Below, one piece after another: positions 16,666 to 24,650 of a stretch of 44,729 nucleotides of DNA. Positions within the stretch are counted from its first letter, which is position 1. Every line of letters starts with the position of its first letter. This DNA is from Alphaproteobacteria bacterium GM202ARS2 (GTDB taxonomy: Bacteria; Pseudomonadota; Alphaproteobacteria; GM7ARS4): the NCBI GenBank assembly GCA_014323835.1, contig JACONH010000013.1, positions 1-44,729 on the forward strand, written 5' to 3'. Below the pieces are notes generated by a model. The model was given only the letters and a program-made list of their open reading frames with translations, had not been told where the DNA came from and did not search any database. Made by a program: the position numbers and the translations under genes.

Positions 16666-18059
16666 TGGGGCATCGTCTTGACTCGTCTCTTTTGCGTTCT
16701 TATGACATCCGCGGGATTGTTGGTGAAACCTTGAGGGAAGCCGATGCTTATGCGGTGGGACAGGGATTTGGTAGCGTGCTGAGGGATGACGGCGCGCAAA
16801 GTGTTTGTGTTGGCTATGACGGGCGTTTGTCATCAACGGCACTGGCAGCAGCCCTTGTGGAAGGCTTGCAAACATGTGGCTTGCGCGTCATCACCATTGG
16901 CTTGGTGCCGACACCCATGCTGTATTATAGCGTCTATCATTTGGCGGCAGGCGGCGGCGTCATGGTAACGGGCTCGCACAATCCGCCTGACCATAACGGC
17001 TTTAAGTTCATGTGTGGCAGACGCAGCTTTTATGGCGAGGATTTACAAAAACTTGGCAAGCGTATTGAGGAGGACAACGTCAGACAGGGACAAGGGCTCG
17101 TCCATCGTGAAGATGTGTCGGCTCCGTATCTCGACTTGTTGCAGATGGTGGTTGCAAAGGAGGAAGGGATGCCCTCAGTGGTGTGGGACTGCGGCAATGG
17201 TGCCAGTGGGGACGTGGTTAAAAGACTGGTTGCGCGTCTTGCGGGCAGGCACAAGCTGATATGCTGTGATATTGACGGGACGTTTCCGAATCACCATCCT
17301 GATCCGACGGTGGAAGAGAATCTGGTTATGGTGAAAGACGAAGTGGTTAAGGGGGGCTATGATTTGGGTGTTGCTTTTGATGGCGATGGCGACAGAGTCG
17401 GTATTGTCGATGAACGGGGGCATACGTTGTATGCGGATATGATGTTGGCGTTTCTGGCTGAGGATGTGTTGGCTCGTTATCCGAACGCGGTTATTGTTAG
17501 CGATGTTAAGGCGGGGCAGAGCTTGAGCACCCATGTGCGCGCCTTGGGTGGAACGTTACGGTTGGTGCCGACAGGCCATTCGATTATTAAGACGAAGATG
17601 GCTGATCTGCGCGCGCCTTTTGGCGGCGAAATGAGCGGACACATTTTCTTTGCCGATGACTATTATGGCTATGACGATGGCTTGTATGCGGCGTTGCGCT
17701 TTGTGCGTTGGTTTCAGGGGCAGGGGGGAAAAAAACTGAGTGTGTTGCGCCGTCAGCTGGTGCGTAGCTATCATTCTGGCGAGGTGCGCATCGACTGTGC
17801 CGATGGCGAGCAGTTCCAGATTGTTCAGGGTGTTGCTGACGGTCTACGTAGCGAGGGCATCGAGTTTTCTGAGGTGGATGGTGTGCGGGTCAGCGATGAG
17901 ACGGGTTGGTGGTTGATACGAGGCTCGAACACGCAAGGCGTTATTGTGGCGGTCTGTGAAGCAACAACGGAAAAAGATTTTAGAGCTAAGGCACAGGACA
18001 TGGGTCAACGCCTAAAACAAGGGGGTGTTGATTTACCGCCTATGCAACCGAGGGCTTAG
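16662..18059 (+). CDS. algC: Phosphomannomutase/phosphoglucomutase (AlgC type)
   Basis: An alpha-D-phosphohexomutase interconverting hexose 6- and 1-phosphates, here likely supplying glucose 1-phosphate to GalU and mannose 1-phosphate for polysaccharide. Domains in order: YDIRGIVGETL near the N terminus, the phosphoserine loop TGSHNPP (103-109, S105), the Mg loop DGDGDR (240-245), the sugar-binding loop GEMSGH (322-327), and the phosphate-binding loop RGSNTQG near the C terminus. Length 465 equals the AlgC/PMM-PGM family rather than GlmM, whose sugar and serine loops differ. The gene ends 24 bases before the convergent restriction endonuclease gene. Confidence 0.9.
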   Translation: MMGHRLDSSLLRSYDIRGIVGETLREADAYAVGQGFGSVLRDDGAQSVCVGYDGRLSSTALAAALVEGLQTCGLRVITIGLVPTPMLYYSVYHLAAGGGVMVTGSHNPPDHNGFKFMCGRRSFYGEDLQKLGKRIEEDNVRQGQGLVHREDVSAPYLDLLQMVVAKEEGMPSVVWDCGNGASGDVVKRLVARLAGRHKLICCDIDGTFPNHHPDPTVEENLVMVKDEVVKGGYDLGVAFDGDGDRVGIVDERGHTLYADMMLAFLAEDVLARYPNAVIVSDVKAGQSLSTHVRALGGTLRLVPTGHSIIKTKMADLRAPFGGEMSGHIFFADDYYGYDDGLYAALRFVRWFQGQGGKKLSVLRRQLVRSYHSGEVRIDCADGEQFQIVQGVADGLRSEGIEFSEVDGVRVSDETGWWLIRGSNTQGVIVAVCEATTEKDFRAKAQDMGQRLKQGGVDLPPMQPRA

Positions 18060-18083
18060 TTGCTTGATTGCTCACTGTGATAT

Positions 18084-18821
18084 TTACGAGTCATGACCTG
18101 ATACATATTGTAGCAGTCGGTCCCAGTCAATAGCACCATCAGGGTGTGAAAATTGATGTGATATTTCAGAAGTAAAACGGTTGATAATCTTACTCTTTTC
18201 GATGTGGAACGTTTCCGTTTCTTGTTTGGCATCTTGACCAAATGGAATGATGAGTTTTTTATAAAACTCTGGCTTGCTGGTCAGTTCCTGCCAGAACGCC
18301 TGACCACATAATTTAATATAGTCTCCTTTATCGGACGTGTCGCGTCCGTAACAGCATCCATTAATAGCTTTGATAGTGACTTTGGCACCGCTTGTTCTTA
18401 GGCTTTTTTTTGCCTGGATAAAATCTTGTCGCATTTTTTCTATTTGGCTACTGTTGCCCCAATTGGGGCCTGATTTGATAGCTACAATATGGCGTGTACC
18501 GTTCTTTTCATATTCGAGATCTATTCCTTTTATGCCTGATTTTTTACCTCCGAGAAATTTCTCTGCAACGTAGATTGCCACTTGCTCTAGTAAATTACCG
18601 AACATGGTCTCTTCCTGTGAAGACAAATGTGCTGACATGATTGATTCGACCAATTCTTGAAAAGTAAGAATATTCTTGGCACGAAAAAGATAAGGATTTT
18701 TGCGCTTCAAGACCTCTTGGATTTTGAGTTTTTTTAGTTTTTCGAGTCTGTCTTTACGGTAGACATCAAGCCTTTCTGAGATGAATTTCTCAAAATTGGA
18801 GAATCTATCAATCATAGACAT
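18084..18821 (-). CDS. Type II restriction endonuclease, PmeII-like family
   Basis: The 245-residue protein has the segments AHLSSQEETMFGNLLE, GIDLEY (about 99-104) and AIKSGPNWGNSSQIEKM (from 114), then INGCCYGRD. I match this set to the PmeII-like family of type II endonucleases with a PD-(D/E)xK-like core, the IK of AIKSG being the catalytic lysine position. The start is placed at 18821 (MSMIDRF), which overlaps the methyltransferase stop; a longer frame to 18884 would overlap by 77 bases. It is AT-rich compared with neighbours. Recognition sequence is unknown. The family name is from memory of the motif pattern, so moderately sure; the restriction role is supported by the adjacent methyltransferase. 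Confidence 0.8.
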   Translation of the reverse strand: MSMIDRFSNFEKFISERLDVYRKDRLEKLKKLKIQEVLKRKNPYLFRAKNILTFQELVESIMSAHLSSQEETMFGNLLEQVAIYVAEKFLGGKKSGIKGIDLEYEKNGTRHIVAIKSGPNWGNSSQIEKMRQDFIQAKKSLRTSGAKVTIKAINGCCYGRDTSDKGDYIKLCGQAFWQELTSKPEFYKKLIIPFGQDAKQETETFHIEKSKIINRFTSEISHQFSHPDGAIDWDRLLQYVSGHDS

Positions 18822-19662
18822 GCTGTGCCTGCTTAATATAATCTTCGACAGTATCAATTCCAACAGAATGTCTGTTGAGTTCATGGGCTACATGACAGGA
18901 AGTGCCTGAACCAACAAAGGGGTCGAGCACATAATCGCCTTCCTGTGTGAAGAGTTTTATGAACCATTTCGGTAAACCCTTAGGAAAAGTAGCACTGTGA
19001 TTTTTGTTTCCACATTCTGTTGCCATATGTAGAACATTCGACGGATAGGCTAAATCACGTCCAACCCAATTCTGAATGTTTTTTCCGAAACCGCTTTCGA
19101 CTTGCGAGGTAAATCGTCTCACATCATTTTTACCAAGCTTTTTAAGACGTTCTTTTGACCAATCTCCCATTGGTATTCTTACGGCATCTTGGTACATATT
19201 GAACTTACGATTGAGGTTGAACTGTAAACATCTTTCCCAAGCGTCGCGAAAACGGTTTGGCCATTTTCCTGGATGACAATTTTTTTTGTGCCAGATAAAC
19301 TCTTCTGTCCAGAGCCATCCTTGTGTTCGCAAAGCAAGAATTAAGTCAAGGACATAAGTGTGTCGTTCGCCATTTTTTGCTTGTTCTTTAATATTCAAAA
19401 TGAAAGTGCCATTTGGCTTCAAAACCCGCTGAAAGACGGCGGTGCGCGCTAAGAACCAAGTGACATAATCATCAGGATGTATGCCTCCATAGGTGTTCTT
19501 ACGGGCATCGGCATAAGGGGGAGATGTAATAATCAAATCAAAATAATCATTCGGATAATCACTGAGAATATCTCGACAATCTCCGAGATGAAATGTTGGA
19601 CCAGCTTGTGTCCGTGTTTCAGGCTCTACGTGAATTGGCAACGGGATGATACCAGAAGACAT
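18808..19662 (-). CDS. Site-specific DNA methyltransferase (beta class, N4-cytosine or N6-adenine)
   Basis: The catalytic motif IV is TSPPY (46-50) and precedes the SAM-binding motif I, DPFVGSGTS (247-255), which is the beta-class order. SPPY is more typical of N4-cytosine enzymes but also occurs in N6-adenine ones. The 284-residue protein has ERCLQFNLNRKFNMY and PSNVLHMATE as further family-like segments. A strong ribosome-binding site (AAAGGAG, 5 bases before the ATG at 19662) is present. It sits between an 85-residue unknown ORF (17-base gap) and the endonuclease (overlap), so methylase is made before nuclease. Composition is AT-rich, suggesting transfer. Confidence 0.92.
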   Translation of the reverse strand: MSSGIIPLPIHVEPETRTQAGPTFHLGDCRDILSDYPNDYFDLIITSPPYADARKNTYGGIHPDDYVTWFLARTAVFQRVLKPNGTFILNIKEQAKNGERHTYVLDLILALRTQGWLWTEEFIWHKKNCHPGKWPNRFRDAWERCLQFNLNRKFNMYQDAVRIPMGDWSKERLKKLGKNDVRRFTSQVESGFGKNIQNWVGRDLAYPSNVLHMATECGNKNHSATFPKGLPKWFIKLFTQEGDYVLDPFVGSGTSCHVAHELNRHSVGIDTVEDYIKQAQHVYD

Positions 19663-19679
19663 ACCGACTCCTTTATGTT

Positions 19680-19937
19680 TTAAGGCTTTACGACTTTTAA
19701 GGGGTGTGCGTGTTTTTTACGTATCGTTTTGACGGCGCGGCGTAAGCTCGCACGGGTGACCTCGAGACCTGCCAGCTGAGCACCGGCAAATGCGGATTCG
19801 ACGGTCCCTTGCCAAAGGGCTTCTTCCTTTCTGTTGTCTGTCTTTTTTCGAGGTGTTAACACCGCTCGTGAGGGCTGAGGCATACGACTCGATAGTCCTT
19901 TTCGTAACGTGACACCAACTCGGGAGGTATGTTGCAT
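19680..19937 (-). CDS. Small basic protein of unknown function leading the R-M operon
   Basis: I do not recognise this 85-residue protein. The N-terminal half is basic and Ser/Pro-rich, probably disordered. The second half (about 40-75) could form two amphipathic helices containing SAFAGAQLAGLEVTRASLRR. That stretch loosely resembles the helix of VbhA-type Fic antitoxins, but the inhibitory glutamate of the (S/T)xxxE(G/N) motif is alanine here and no Fic gene is near, so I do not assign it. No helix-turn-helix typical of C proteins is evident. It has a fair ribosome-binding site (GGAAAG), a promoter with an overlapping inverted repeat, and lies 17 bases before the methyltransferase, so it is probably part of that operon. 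Confidence 0.6.
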   Translation of the reverse strand: MQHTSRVGVTLRKGLSSRMPQPSRAVLTPRKKTDNRKEEALWQGTVESAFAGAQLAGLEVTRASLRRAVKTIRKKHAHPLKVVKP

Positions 19938-19972
19938 AATCTTTCCGAAGATACTCTCTGAGAGATAGAATT

Positions 19973-20014
19973 AGTTACTGGCGTGACTCTTTCAACAAGT
20001 CACCCTCAGTGACT
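19973..20014. promoter_or_regulatory. Two inverted repeats (AGTYAC ... GTGACT) overlapping the R-M promoter
   Basis: The perfect site is AGTCAC-CCTCA-GTGACT at 19998-20014, which overlaps the -10 hexamer. A second, imperfect copy AGTTAC-TGGC-GTGACT lies at 19973-19988, so the half-sites alternate along 42 bases. This arrangement is what an autoregulatory operator would look like, comparable in placement to C-boxes of R-M systems. Confidence 0.5.
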
Positions 20015-20040
20015 ATAAACTTTAATTTCCTATTTTACAA
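20012..20040 (-). promoter_or_regulatory. Candidate promoter of the R-M operon
   Basis: Read on the minus strand: TTGTAA (20040-20035), 17 bases, then TATAGT (20017-20012). It lies 27 bases beyond the 3' end of tRNA-Gln and about 75 bases before the ATG at 19937. Confidence 0.55.
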
Positions 20041-20066
20041 TTTTTTTATGCTAGAGTCGTTTGGTG

Positions 20067-20137
20067 CTGGGGGAGCTGGATTCGAACCAGCATTGACGGA
20101 GTCAGAGTCCGCTGTCCTACCGTTAGACGATCCCCCA
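20067..20137 (-). tRNA. tRNA-Gln (CTG anticodon)
   Basis: On the minus strand the cloverleaf begins TGGGGGATCGTCTAACGG and has acceptor pairing TGGGGGA/TCCCCCA, anticodon loop CTCTGAC (anticodon CTG, reading CAG), and T arm GGTTCGAATCC. The discriminator is G, and CCA is not encoded. Length 71. Confidence 0.93.
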
Positions 20138-20161
20138 TCAGGGCCCCCACCAGGGCTCCCA
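20138..20161 (-). repeat. Two tandem 12-bp repeats abutting the tRNA-Gln 5' end
   Basis: Minus-strand units TGGGAGCCCTGG (20161-20150) and TGGGGGCCCTGA (20149-20138) match at 10 of 12 bases, and the tRNA itself continues with TGGGGG. Each unit therefore repeats the 5' acceptor strand of the tRNA within its leader. Confidence 0.6.
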
Positions 20162-20205
20162 TTGGGTTTTTTCAAGATGTATGATGATTTTTTAGCATAG
20201 AGTCT

Positions 20206-20859
20206 ATGGGGATGAAACGGCAAAATAGGTTTTCTGTTTCGTCTCGTCGTTGGTTGTCTCGTGCCCAGCGTGACATTTATGGTGTTCGTGGTCAATCTTT
20301 GGGTTTTCGTTCTCGTGCGGCGGCGAAGTTATTGTGGTTGGATAAGGCGTGTGGTTTGTTGCGAGCGGGGCAGTGTCTGTTGGATTTGGGGGCAGCCCCG
20401 GGCGGCTGGAGCGGCGTTGCTTTGCGTCATAAGGGTATGCGGGTGATTGGCGTTGATACGCATGATGTCGCACCGATGGCGGGGCTTCAGATGTTACGAG
20501 GCGATGTTCGTGATAGGCATCTGTTGGCTGTGATACGACAAGCCGCGGGCGAGGGCGTTTTGTTCGATGGCGTTCTTGCGGATATCGCCCCACCTTCGAG
20601 CGGGCATAAAGCCTTGGATCATCAACGGCAGATTATTTTGGCGCGCCATGCTTTTCTTTTGGCACTTTTTTTGTTGAAGCAAAATGGCTTTTTCTTATGT
20701 AAAGTCTATCAGGGCGCAGAGAGCGAACGGCTGTTTGCTCGTTTGTGTCATCATTTTTATGGCTGTCGCCGTTTGAAGCCGCCGTCCAGTCGTGCGGAAT
20801 CAGTCGAGTTTTACGTGGTGGGGCGGCTCAGGCGATGCAGAACGGTAGGTGTTGCGTGA
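20206..20859 (+). CDS. rlmE: 23S rRNA (uridine-2552 2'-O)-methyltransferase
   Basis: RlmE (RrmJ/FtsJ) methylates U2552 of 23S rRNA late in large-subunit assembly. The sequence shows the family order: RAAAKLLWLDK with K41, SAM motif LDLGAAPGGWS at 59-69, D126 in LADIAPPSSG, K166 in LCKVYQG, and E198 in RAESVEFYVV, together the K-D-K-E catalytic set. Length 217 is typical. Its TGA shares one base with the metZ ATG. First gene of the plus-strand group running to trkH. Confidence 0.95.
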   Translation: MGMKRQNRFSVSSRRWLSRAQRDIYGVRGQSLGFRSRAAAKLLWLDKACGLLRAGQCLLDLGAAPGGWSGVALRHKGMRVIGVDTHDVAPMAGLQMLRGDVRDRHLLAVIRQAAGEGVLFDGVLADIAPPSSGHKALDHQRQIILARHAFLLALFLLKQNGFFLCKVYQGAESERLFARLCHHFYGCRRLKPPSSRAESVEFYVVGRLRRCRTVGVA

Positions 20860-22061
20860 TGGATAAAAAGAAAAAACAACAGACGTTCGCGGTACATGGC
20901 GGACAACAACGTTCGGCTTTCATGGAGACCAGCGAAGCGTTGTATCTGACGTCGGGCTATGTCTATGACAAGGCTGCTGAAGCGGCGGCGGCGTTTCGCG
21001 GCGACAACGAGCATTACATTTATTCTCGTTTCTCTAATCCGACGGTGACCATGTTCGAAGAAAAGATGGCGGGAATCGGCGGTAGCGAAGCCTGTTGGGC
21101 AACGGCAACCGGCATGGCGGCGGTTTTTGCTTCCTTGATGTGTCAGCTGCGTGCTGGACAACGAGTTGTCGCGTCGCGGACTCTGTTTGGTTCCTGTGAT
21201 TATATTATCCGTATGTTGTTGCCGCGTTTTGGCATCGAGAGTGTTCTCGTTGATGGCGATGACCGAGACGGCTGGCAGCAGGCTTTTGCTCAGGGAGTCG
21301 ATGTTGTTTTTCTGGAGACGCCGTCTAATCCGACGTTGGGGATTATCGATATGGATTGGGTGTGCGGTGAAGCCCATAAGCATGGGGCATGTGTTATTGT
21401 CGATAATGTGTTTGCGACACCTGTGTTGCAAAATCCTTTTCAATGGGGTGCGGATATTGTTGTCTATTCTGCCACAAAGCATATAGACGGGCAGGGGCGT
21501 TGTCTCGGTGGGGCTGTGCTCGGCACAAAGGCATTCTGTCAGGATGTCTTGAAGCCCTTCATTCGTAACACGGGCCCCTCGTTGAGTCCCTTCAACGCGT
21601 GGGTTTTATTAAAGGGGTTGGAAACATTAAGGTTGCGTGTCATGAAGCAAAGCGAATCTGCCCTTGCTGTTGCGCGTTACCTTGAGGAGTCGCCTATGGT
21701 CGCCCGTGTCTTTTATCCTTATTTAGAGTCGCATCCGCAACACGGGCTTGCTGTCAAGCAAATGTCTGCGGGCGGAACGATGATCTCTTTTGAGTTGGTG
21801 GACGGCACACAAGAAAAAGCTTTTGCCTTTCTCGATTCGTTGACGTGTTTTCGTATATCGAATAACCTAGGCGATAGCCGTTCTTTGGCGGTCCACCCGG
21901 CGACGACGACTCACCATCGTTTGACTGTCGAGGAGCGTGCGGCGGCGGGCATCTCCGAGCACTTGGTGCGGCTGTCAGTCGGGCTGGAGGACGAGCAAGA
22001 TATTCTCGCCGATGTGGCTCAGGCTTTGGCAGGCGTTGCATCGACGGCTCGGATGGTCTAG
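20859..22061 (+). CDS. metZ: O-succinylhomoserine sulfhydrylase
   Basis: MetZ makes homocysteine directly from O-succinylhomoserine and sulfide with PLP; with metH and metF in this window it forms the last part of methionine synthesis. It belongs to the Cys/Met-metabolism PLP family: YSRFSNPTV (55-63), GSEACWATATGMAAV, ETPSNPTLGIID (153-164), and the PLP lysine K207 in YSATKHIDGQGR. The GQGRCLGGAV form and 400-residue length are typical of MetZ, but cystathionine gamma-synthase or O-acetylhomoserine sulfhydrylase are close relatives. The start at 20859 is chosen over 20745 because the latter would overlap rlmE by 115 bases. Confidence 0.88.
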   Translation: MDKKKKQQTFAVHGGQQRSAFMETSEALYLTSGYVYDKAAEAAAAFRGDNEHYIYSRFSNPTVTMFEEKMAGIGGSEACWATATGMAAVFASLMCQLRAGQRVVASRTLFGSCDYIIRMLLPRFGIESVLVDGDDRDGWQQAFAQGVDVVFLETPSNPTLGIIDMDWVCGEAHKHGACVIVDNVFATPVLQNPFQWGADIVVYSATKHIDGQGRCLGGAVLGTKAFCQDVLKPFIRNTGPSLSPFNAWVLLKGLETLRLRVMKQSESALAVARYLEESPMVARVFYPYLESHPQHGLAVKQMSAGGTMISFELVDGTQEKAFAFLDSLTCFRISNNLGDSRSLAVHPATTTHHRLTVEERAAAGISEHLVRLSVGLEDEQDILADVAQALAGVASTARMV

Positions 22062-22087
22062 ATTGGAGCTCTTTCAATTGTGTGGGT

Positions 22088-22492
22088 ATGAAACAGATGA
22101 ACTATAGCAAAGAGACGCAGTCCATCAAAGTCACGGTGCATCCAGTGTATCTCGAGGAGCAATCCGAGCCTGAGCGCGGCTATTATGTCTGGGCTTACCA
22201 CGTGCGTATCGAAAACAAACGTGAGGATTCTGTTAAACTGATTAGTCGTTGCTGGAATATTACCGATGCCAACGGCACTGTTAAGGAGGTTAAGGGTGCG
22301 GGAGTCATTGGCGAACAGCCTGTGCTTGGGCCGGGGGACGTCTTTGAGTATACCAGCGGCGCGCCGTTGCCGACGTGTTCGGGGTTTATGCTCGGCAGCT
22401 ATCAGATGGTCAGCGAGAACGGCAAACGCTTCAGCATCGAAGTGCCGGGCTTTTCTTTGGATATTCCAGACCCGTTGCGCGTGGTCAATTAA
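22088..22492 (+). CDS. apaG: ApaG-like protein (DUF525)
   Basis: ApaG is a small immunoglobulin-like domain protein of unclear function, often conserved next to metZ in alphaproteobacteria, as it is here. The signature VWAYHVRIEN, LISRCWNITDANG, VKGAGVIGEQPVLGPG and GSYQMVSENGKRFSIEVP covers nearly the whole 134 residues. The ATG at 22088 is preferred; an in-frame GTG at 22082 is possible. It follows metZ by 26 bases. Confidence 0.93.
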   Translation: MKQMNYSKETQSIKVTVHPVYLEEQSEPERGYYVWAYHVRIENKREDSVKLISRCWNITDANGTVKEVKGAGVIGEQPVLGPGDVFEYTSGAPLPTCSGFMLGSYQMVSENGKRFSIEVPGFSLDIPDPLRVVN

Positions 22493-22538
22493 TCCCCCCT
22501 TAGACACTTATCAAAGACACTCATCAAGGTATCACATA

Positions 22539-23183
22539 ATGACGGAAAAGAAGGGCGAAACGAGGGGCGCAAAGAAGAGCCCAGAGAAGGGTCATGTGTC
22601 AAGGGAGCAGGCAGAAGAAGCCGTGCGAGTCTTGTTGCGCTGGGTCGGCGAAGAGCCCGAGCGAGAAGGCTTGTTCGATACGCCGCGGCGATTCGTCGAT
22701 GCCTTGCAGGAACATTGCGAAGGCTTGCATAAAGACCCCGAGGCTGTTTTGTCCCGCACCTTTCAAGATGTCGATGGCTATGAAGACATGGTTCTTTTGC
22801 GGGACGTGCATTTTGTTTCTCATTGTGAGCATCACATTGCGCCGATTCTTGGTCGTGCCCATGTTGCCTATTTGCCCTACAAGCGAGTCGTCGGTATCAG
22901 CAAGCTGGCAAGAGTCGTCGATATTTATTCTCGTCGCTTGCAGGTGCAAGAGCGTATGACCGCACAGATTGCTCGAGTCATCGATAAGGCTCTTAAGCCC
23001 AGGGGTGTTGCTGTCGTCATCGAAGCCGTCCACCACTGCATGACCACAAGAGGTGTCCACAAGCCTGATGTGGCGATGGTCACCAGTCATTTGACCGGTG
23101 CCTTTCGCGACGATTCGTCGACCCGTGCGGAGTTTCTCGACTTAATTGGTCGCAGCTTGCTAGGCACGCCCTACAAGAGTTAA
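22539..23183 (+). CDS. folE: GTP cyclohydrolase I
   Basis: FolE opens the folate pathway by converting GTP to dihydroneopterin triphosphate. Zinc ligands are C96 and H99 (HCEHH) and C167 (HHCMTTRG), at the family spacing. EREGLFDTPRR, YLPYKRVVGISKLARVVD and SRRLQVQERMT are further signatures. The first ~20 residues are charged and variable. The start ATG at 22539 is the only sensible one; the frame upstream to 22266 is a shadow of apaG. Folate supply links functionally to metF and metH. Confidence 0.96.
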   Translation: MTEKKGETRGAKKSPEKGHVSREQAEEAVRVLLRWVGEEPEREGLFDTPRRFVDALQEHCEGLHKDPEAVLSRTFQDVDGYEDMVLLRDVHFVSHCEHHIAPILGRAHVAYLPYKRVVGISKLARVVDIYSRRLQVQERMTAQIARVIDKALKPRGVAVVIEAVHHCMTTRGVHKPDVAMVTSHLTGAFRDDSSTRAEFLDLIGRSLLGTPYKS

Positions 23184-23198
23184 AGCCTGTCACGGGTC

Positions 23199-24650
23199 AT
23201 GTTAGATTTTAAGCCAGTTTTGTATATTCTGGGCATCCTGTTGTGCGTGTTGGCGATGTTCATGGCGGTGCCGATGGTTATCGATATTTATGATGGTCAT
23301 GCCAACGGGCATGGCTTTGCTATTGCGGCAGGTTTGACCCTGTTTGTCGGCAGTGGTCTGGCACTTGCTCATCGTATGGCTGTCTTTCAAATATCGGTGC
23401 GGGAGGGATTCTTGCTGGCAACCAGTGCATGGACAGTATCGGCAATTTTCGGCGCGCTGCCTTTTCTTCTTGTGGTTGATTCGTTGGTGCTGACCGATGC
23501 CTTGTTCGAGTCCATATCGGGCGTGACCACAACCGGCTCGACGGTGGTTGTCGATTTAGAAGCACGTTCTCGCGGTTTTTTATTGTGGCGTGCCATCTTA
23601 CAGTGGTTGGGGGGCATTGGCTTTATCGTTATGGCGGTTGCCGTGTTGCCCGTGCTACGCGTGGGCGGCATGCAGCTGTTTCAGCTGGAGCAATCGGCAG
23701 GCTCACGCAAGGCTTTTCCACGAGTCGGACAAATCGCTGGTGCCATTGGCGGGCTCTATGTTTTGCTGACAACCCTATGTGTTCTCGCCTTAATTTACGT
23801 AGGCATGAACGGATTCGATGCCATCGCCCACGCCATGACGACCATTGCCACCGGCGGATTTTCGACATCGGATGCCTCCATCGGCGGATTCGACAATGCG
23901 GGAATCGATGTTGTTCTCACTGTGTTTATGATTTTGGGCTCGATGCCCTTCATTTTGTATTTGCGCGCCCATAAGGGGGGAGAAGGCTCGCTGTGGCAAG
24001 ACCAACAAGTTTGGGCTTTCTTGCTGACCTTGGCAACCTGTATCGGTGTGCTGACGTTGTGGCGGCTCAGTCAAGAATATAACTTAGACGGCTGGCGTGC
24101 CTTGCGAGAAGTTGCTTTCAACACTGTATCGTTGATGACGGGAACAGGTTTTACGACGACAAATGTGACGCATTGGGGGGCGTTTGCGGTCACGTTGCTG
24201 TTTTTTTTGATGTTGACGGGTGGTTGTGCGGGGTCGACGACGTGTGGCATCAAGATTTTTCGTTTTCAGATAGCCTATGCGGCGGCGGCATGTCAGATAC
24301 GTCGTATTATGCACCCTCGTGGCGTCTTTATACCGTATTATAATCGCCGTGCGGTGCCGCCTGAGATTGCTGAGGCGGTTATGGGTTTCATTTTTTTGTT
24401 TGCTTTTTCCTTTTTTGCTTTGGCGTTGGCTTTGACGTGGGCGGGTCTTGATTTTCAAGCCAGCATGAGTGCTGCGGCAACCGCTATTGCCAATGTGGGC
24501 CCTGCTCTGGGCGAGAATTTGGGCCCCGATGATACCTTCGCTTATCTGCCTGAGCCCGCCAAGTGGTTGTTGAGTTTTGGCATGCTTATGGGACGACTCG
24601 AGATTTATACGGCTTTGATTATCATGTTGCCGCGCTTTTGGCGGTGGTAG
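23199..24650 (+). CDS. trkH: Trk-type potassium transporter membrane subunit
   Basis: A polytopic membrane protein of 483 residues with the four pseudo-repeated pore loops of the Trk/Ktr superfamily. Recognisable parts are GVTTTGSTVV (first filter), MTTIATGGFSTSD, LMTGTGFTTTN, GGCAGSTTCGIKIFR, NVGPALGENLG and the C-terminal GRLEIYTALIIMLPRFWRW. Uptake needs the NAD-binding TrkA, which is not in the window. The last 29 bases overlap the convergent argF gene. Confidence 0.94.
   Translation: MLDFKPVLYILGILLCVLAMFMAVPMVIDIYDGHANGHGFAIAAGLTLFVGSGLALAHRMAVFQISVREGFLLATSAWTVSAIFGALPFLLVVDSLVLTDALFESISGVTTTGSTVVVDLEARSRGFLLWRAILQWLGGIGFIVMAVAVLPVLRVGGMQLFQLEQSAGSRKAFPRVGQIAGAIGGLYVLLTTLCVLALIYVGMNGFDAIAHAMTTIATGGFSTSDASIGGFDNAGIDVVLTVFMILGSMPFILYLRAHKGGEGSLWQDQQVWAFLLTLATCIGVLTLWRLSQEYNLDGWRALREVAFNTVSLMTGTGFTTTNVTHWGAFAVTLLFFLMLTGGCAGSTTCGIKIFRFQIAYAAAACQIRRIMHPRGVFIPYYNRRAVPPEIAEAVMGFIFLFAFSFFALALALTWAGLDFQASMSAAATAIANVGPALGENLGPDDTFAYLPEPAKWLLSFGMLMGRLEIYTALIIMLPRFWRW

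Noticed and set aside
19680..19937. VbhA-type Fic antitoxin
   Set aside because: The resemblance is limited to one helix, the key glutamate of the inhibitory motif is missing, and there is no Fic-domain gene in the window.
20745..20858. Longer metZ N terminus
   Set aside because: It lies inside rlmE in another frame and is unlike the family; the TGATG junction at 20857-20861 is the natural start.
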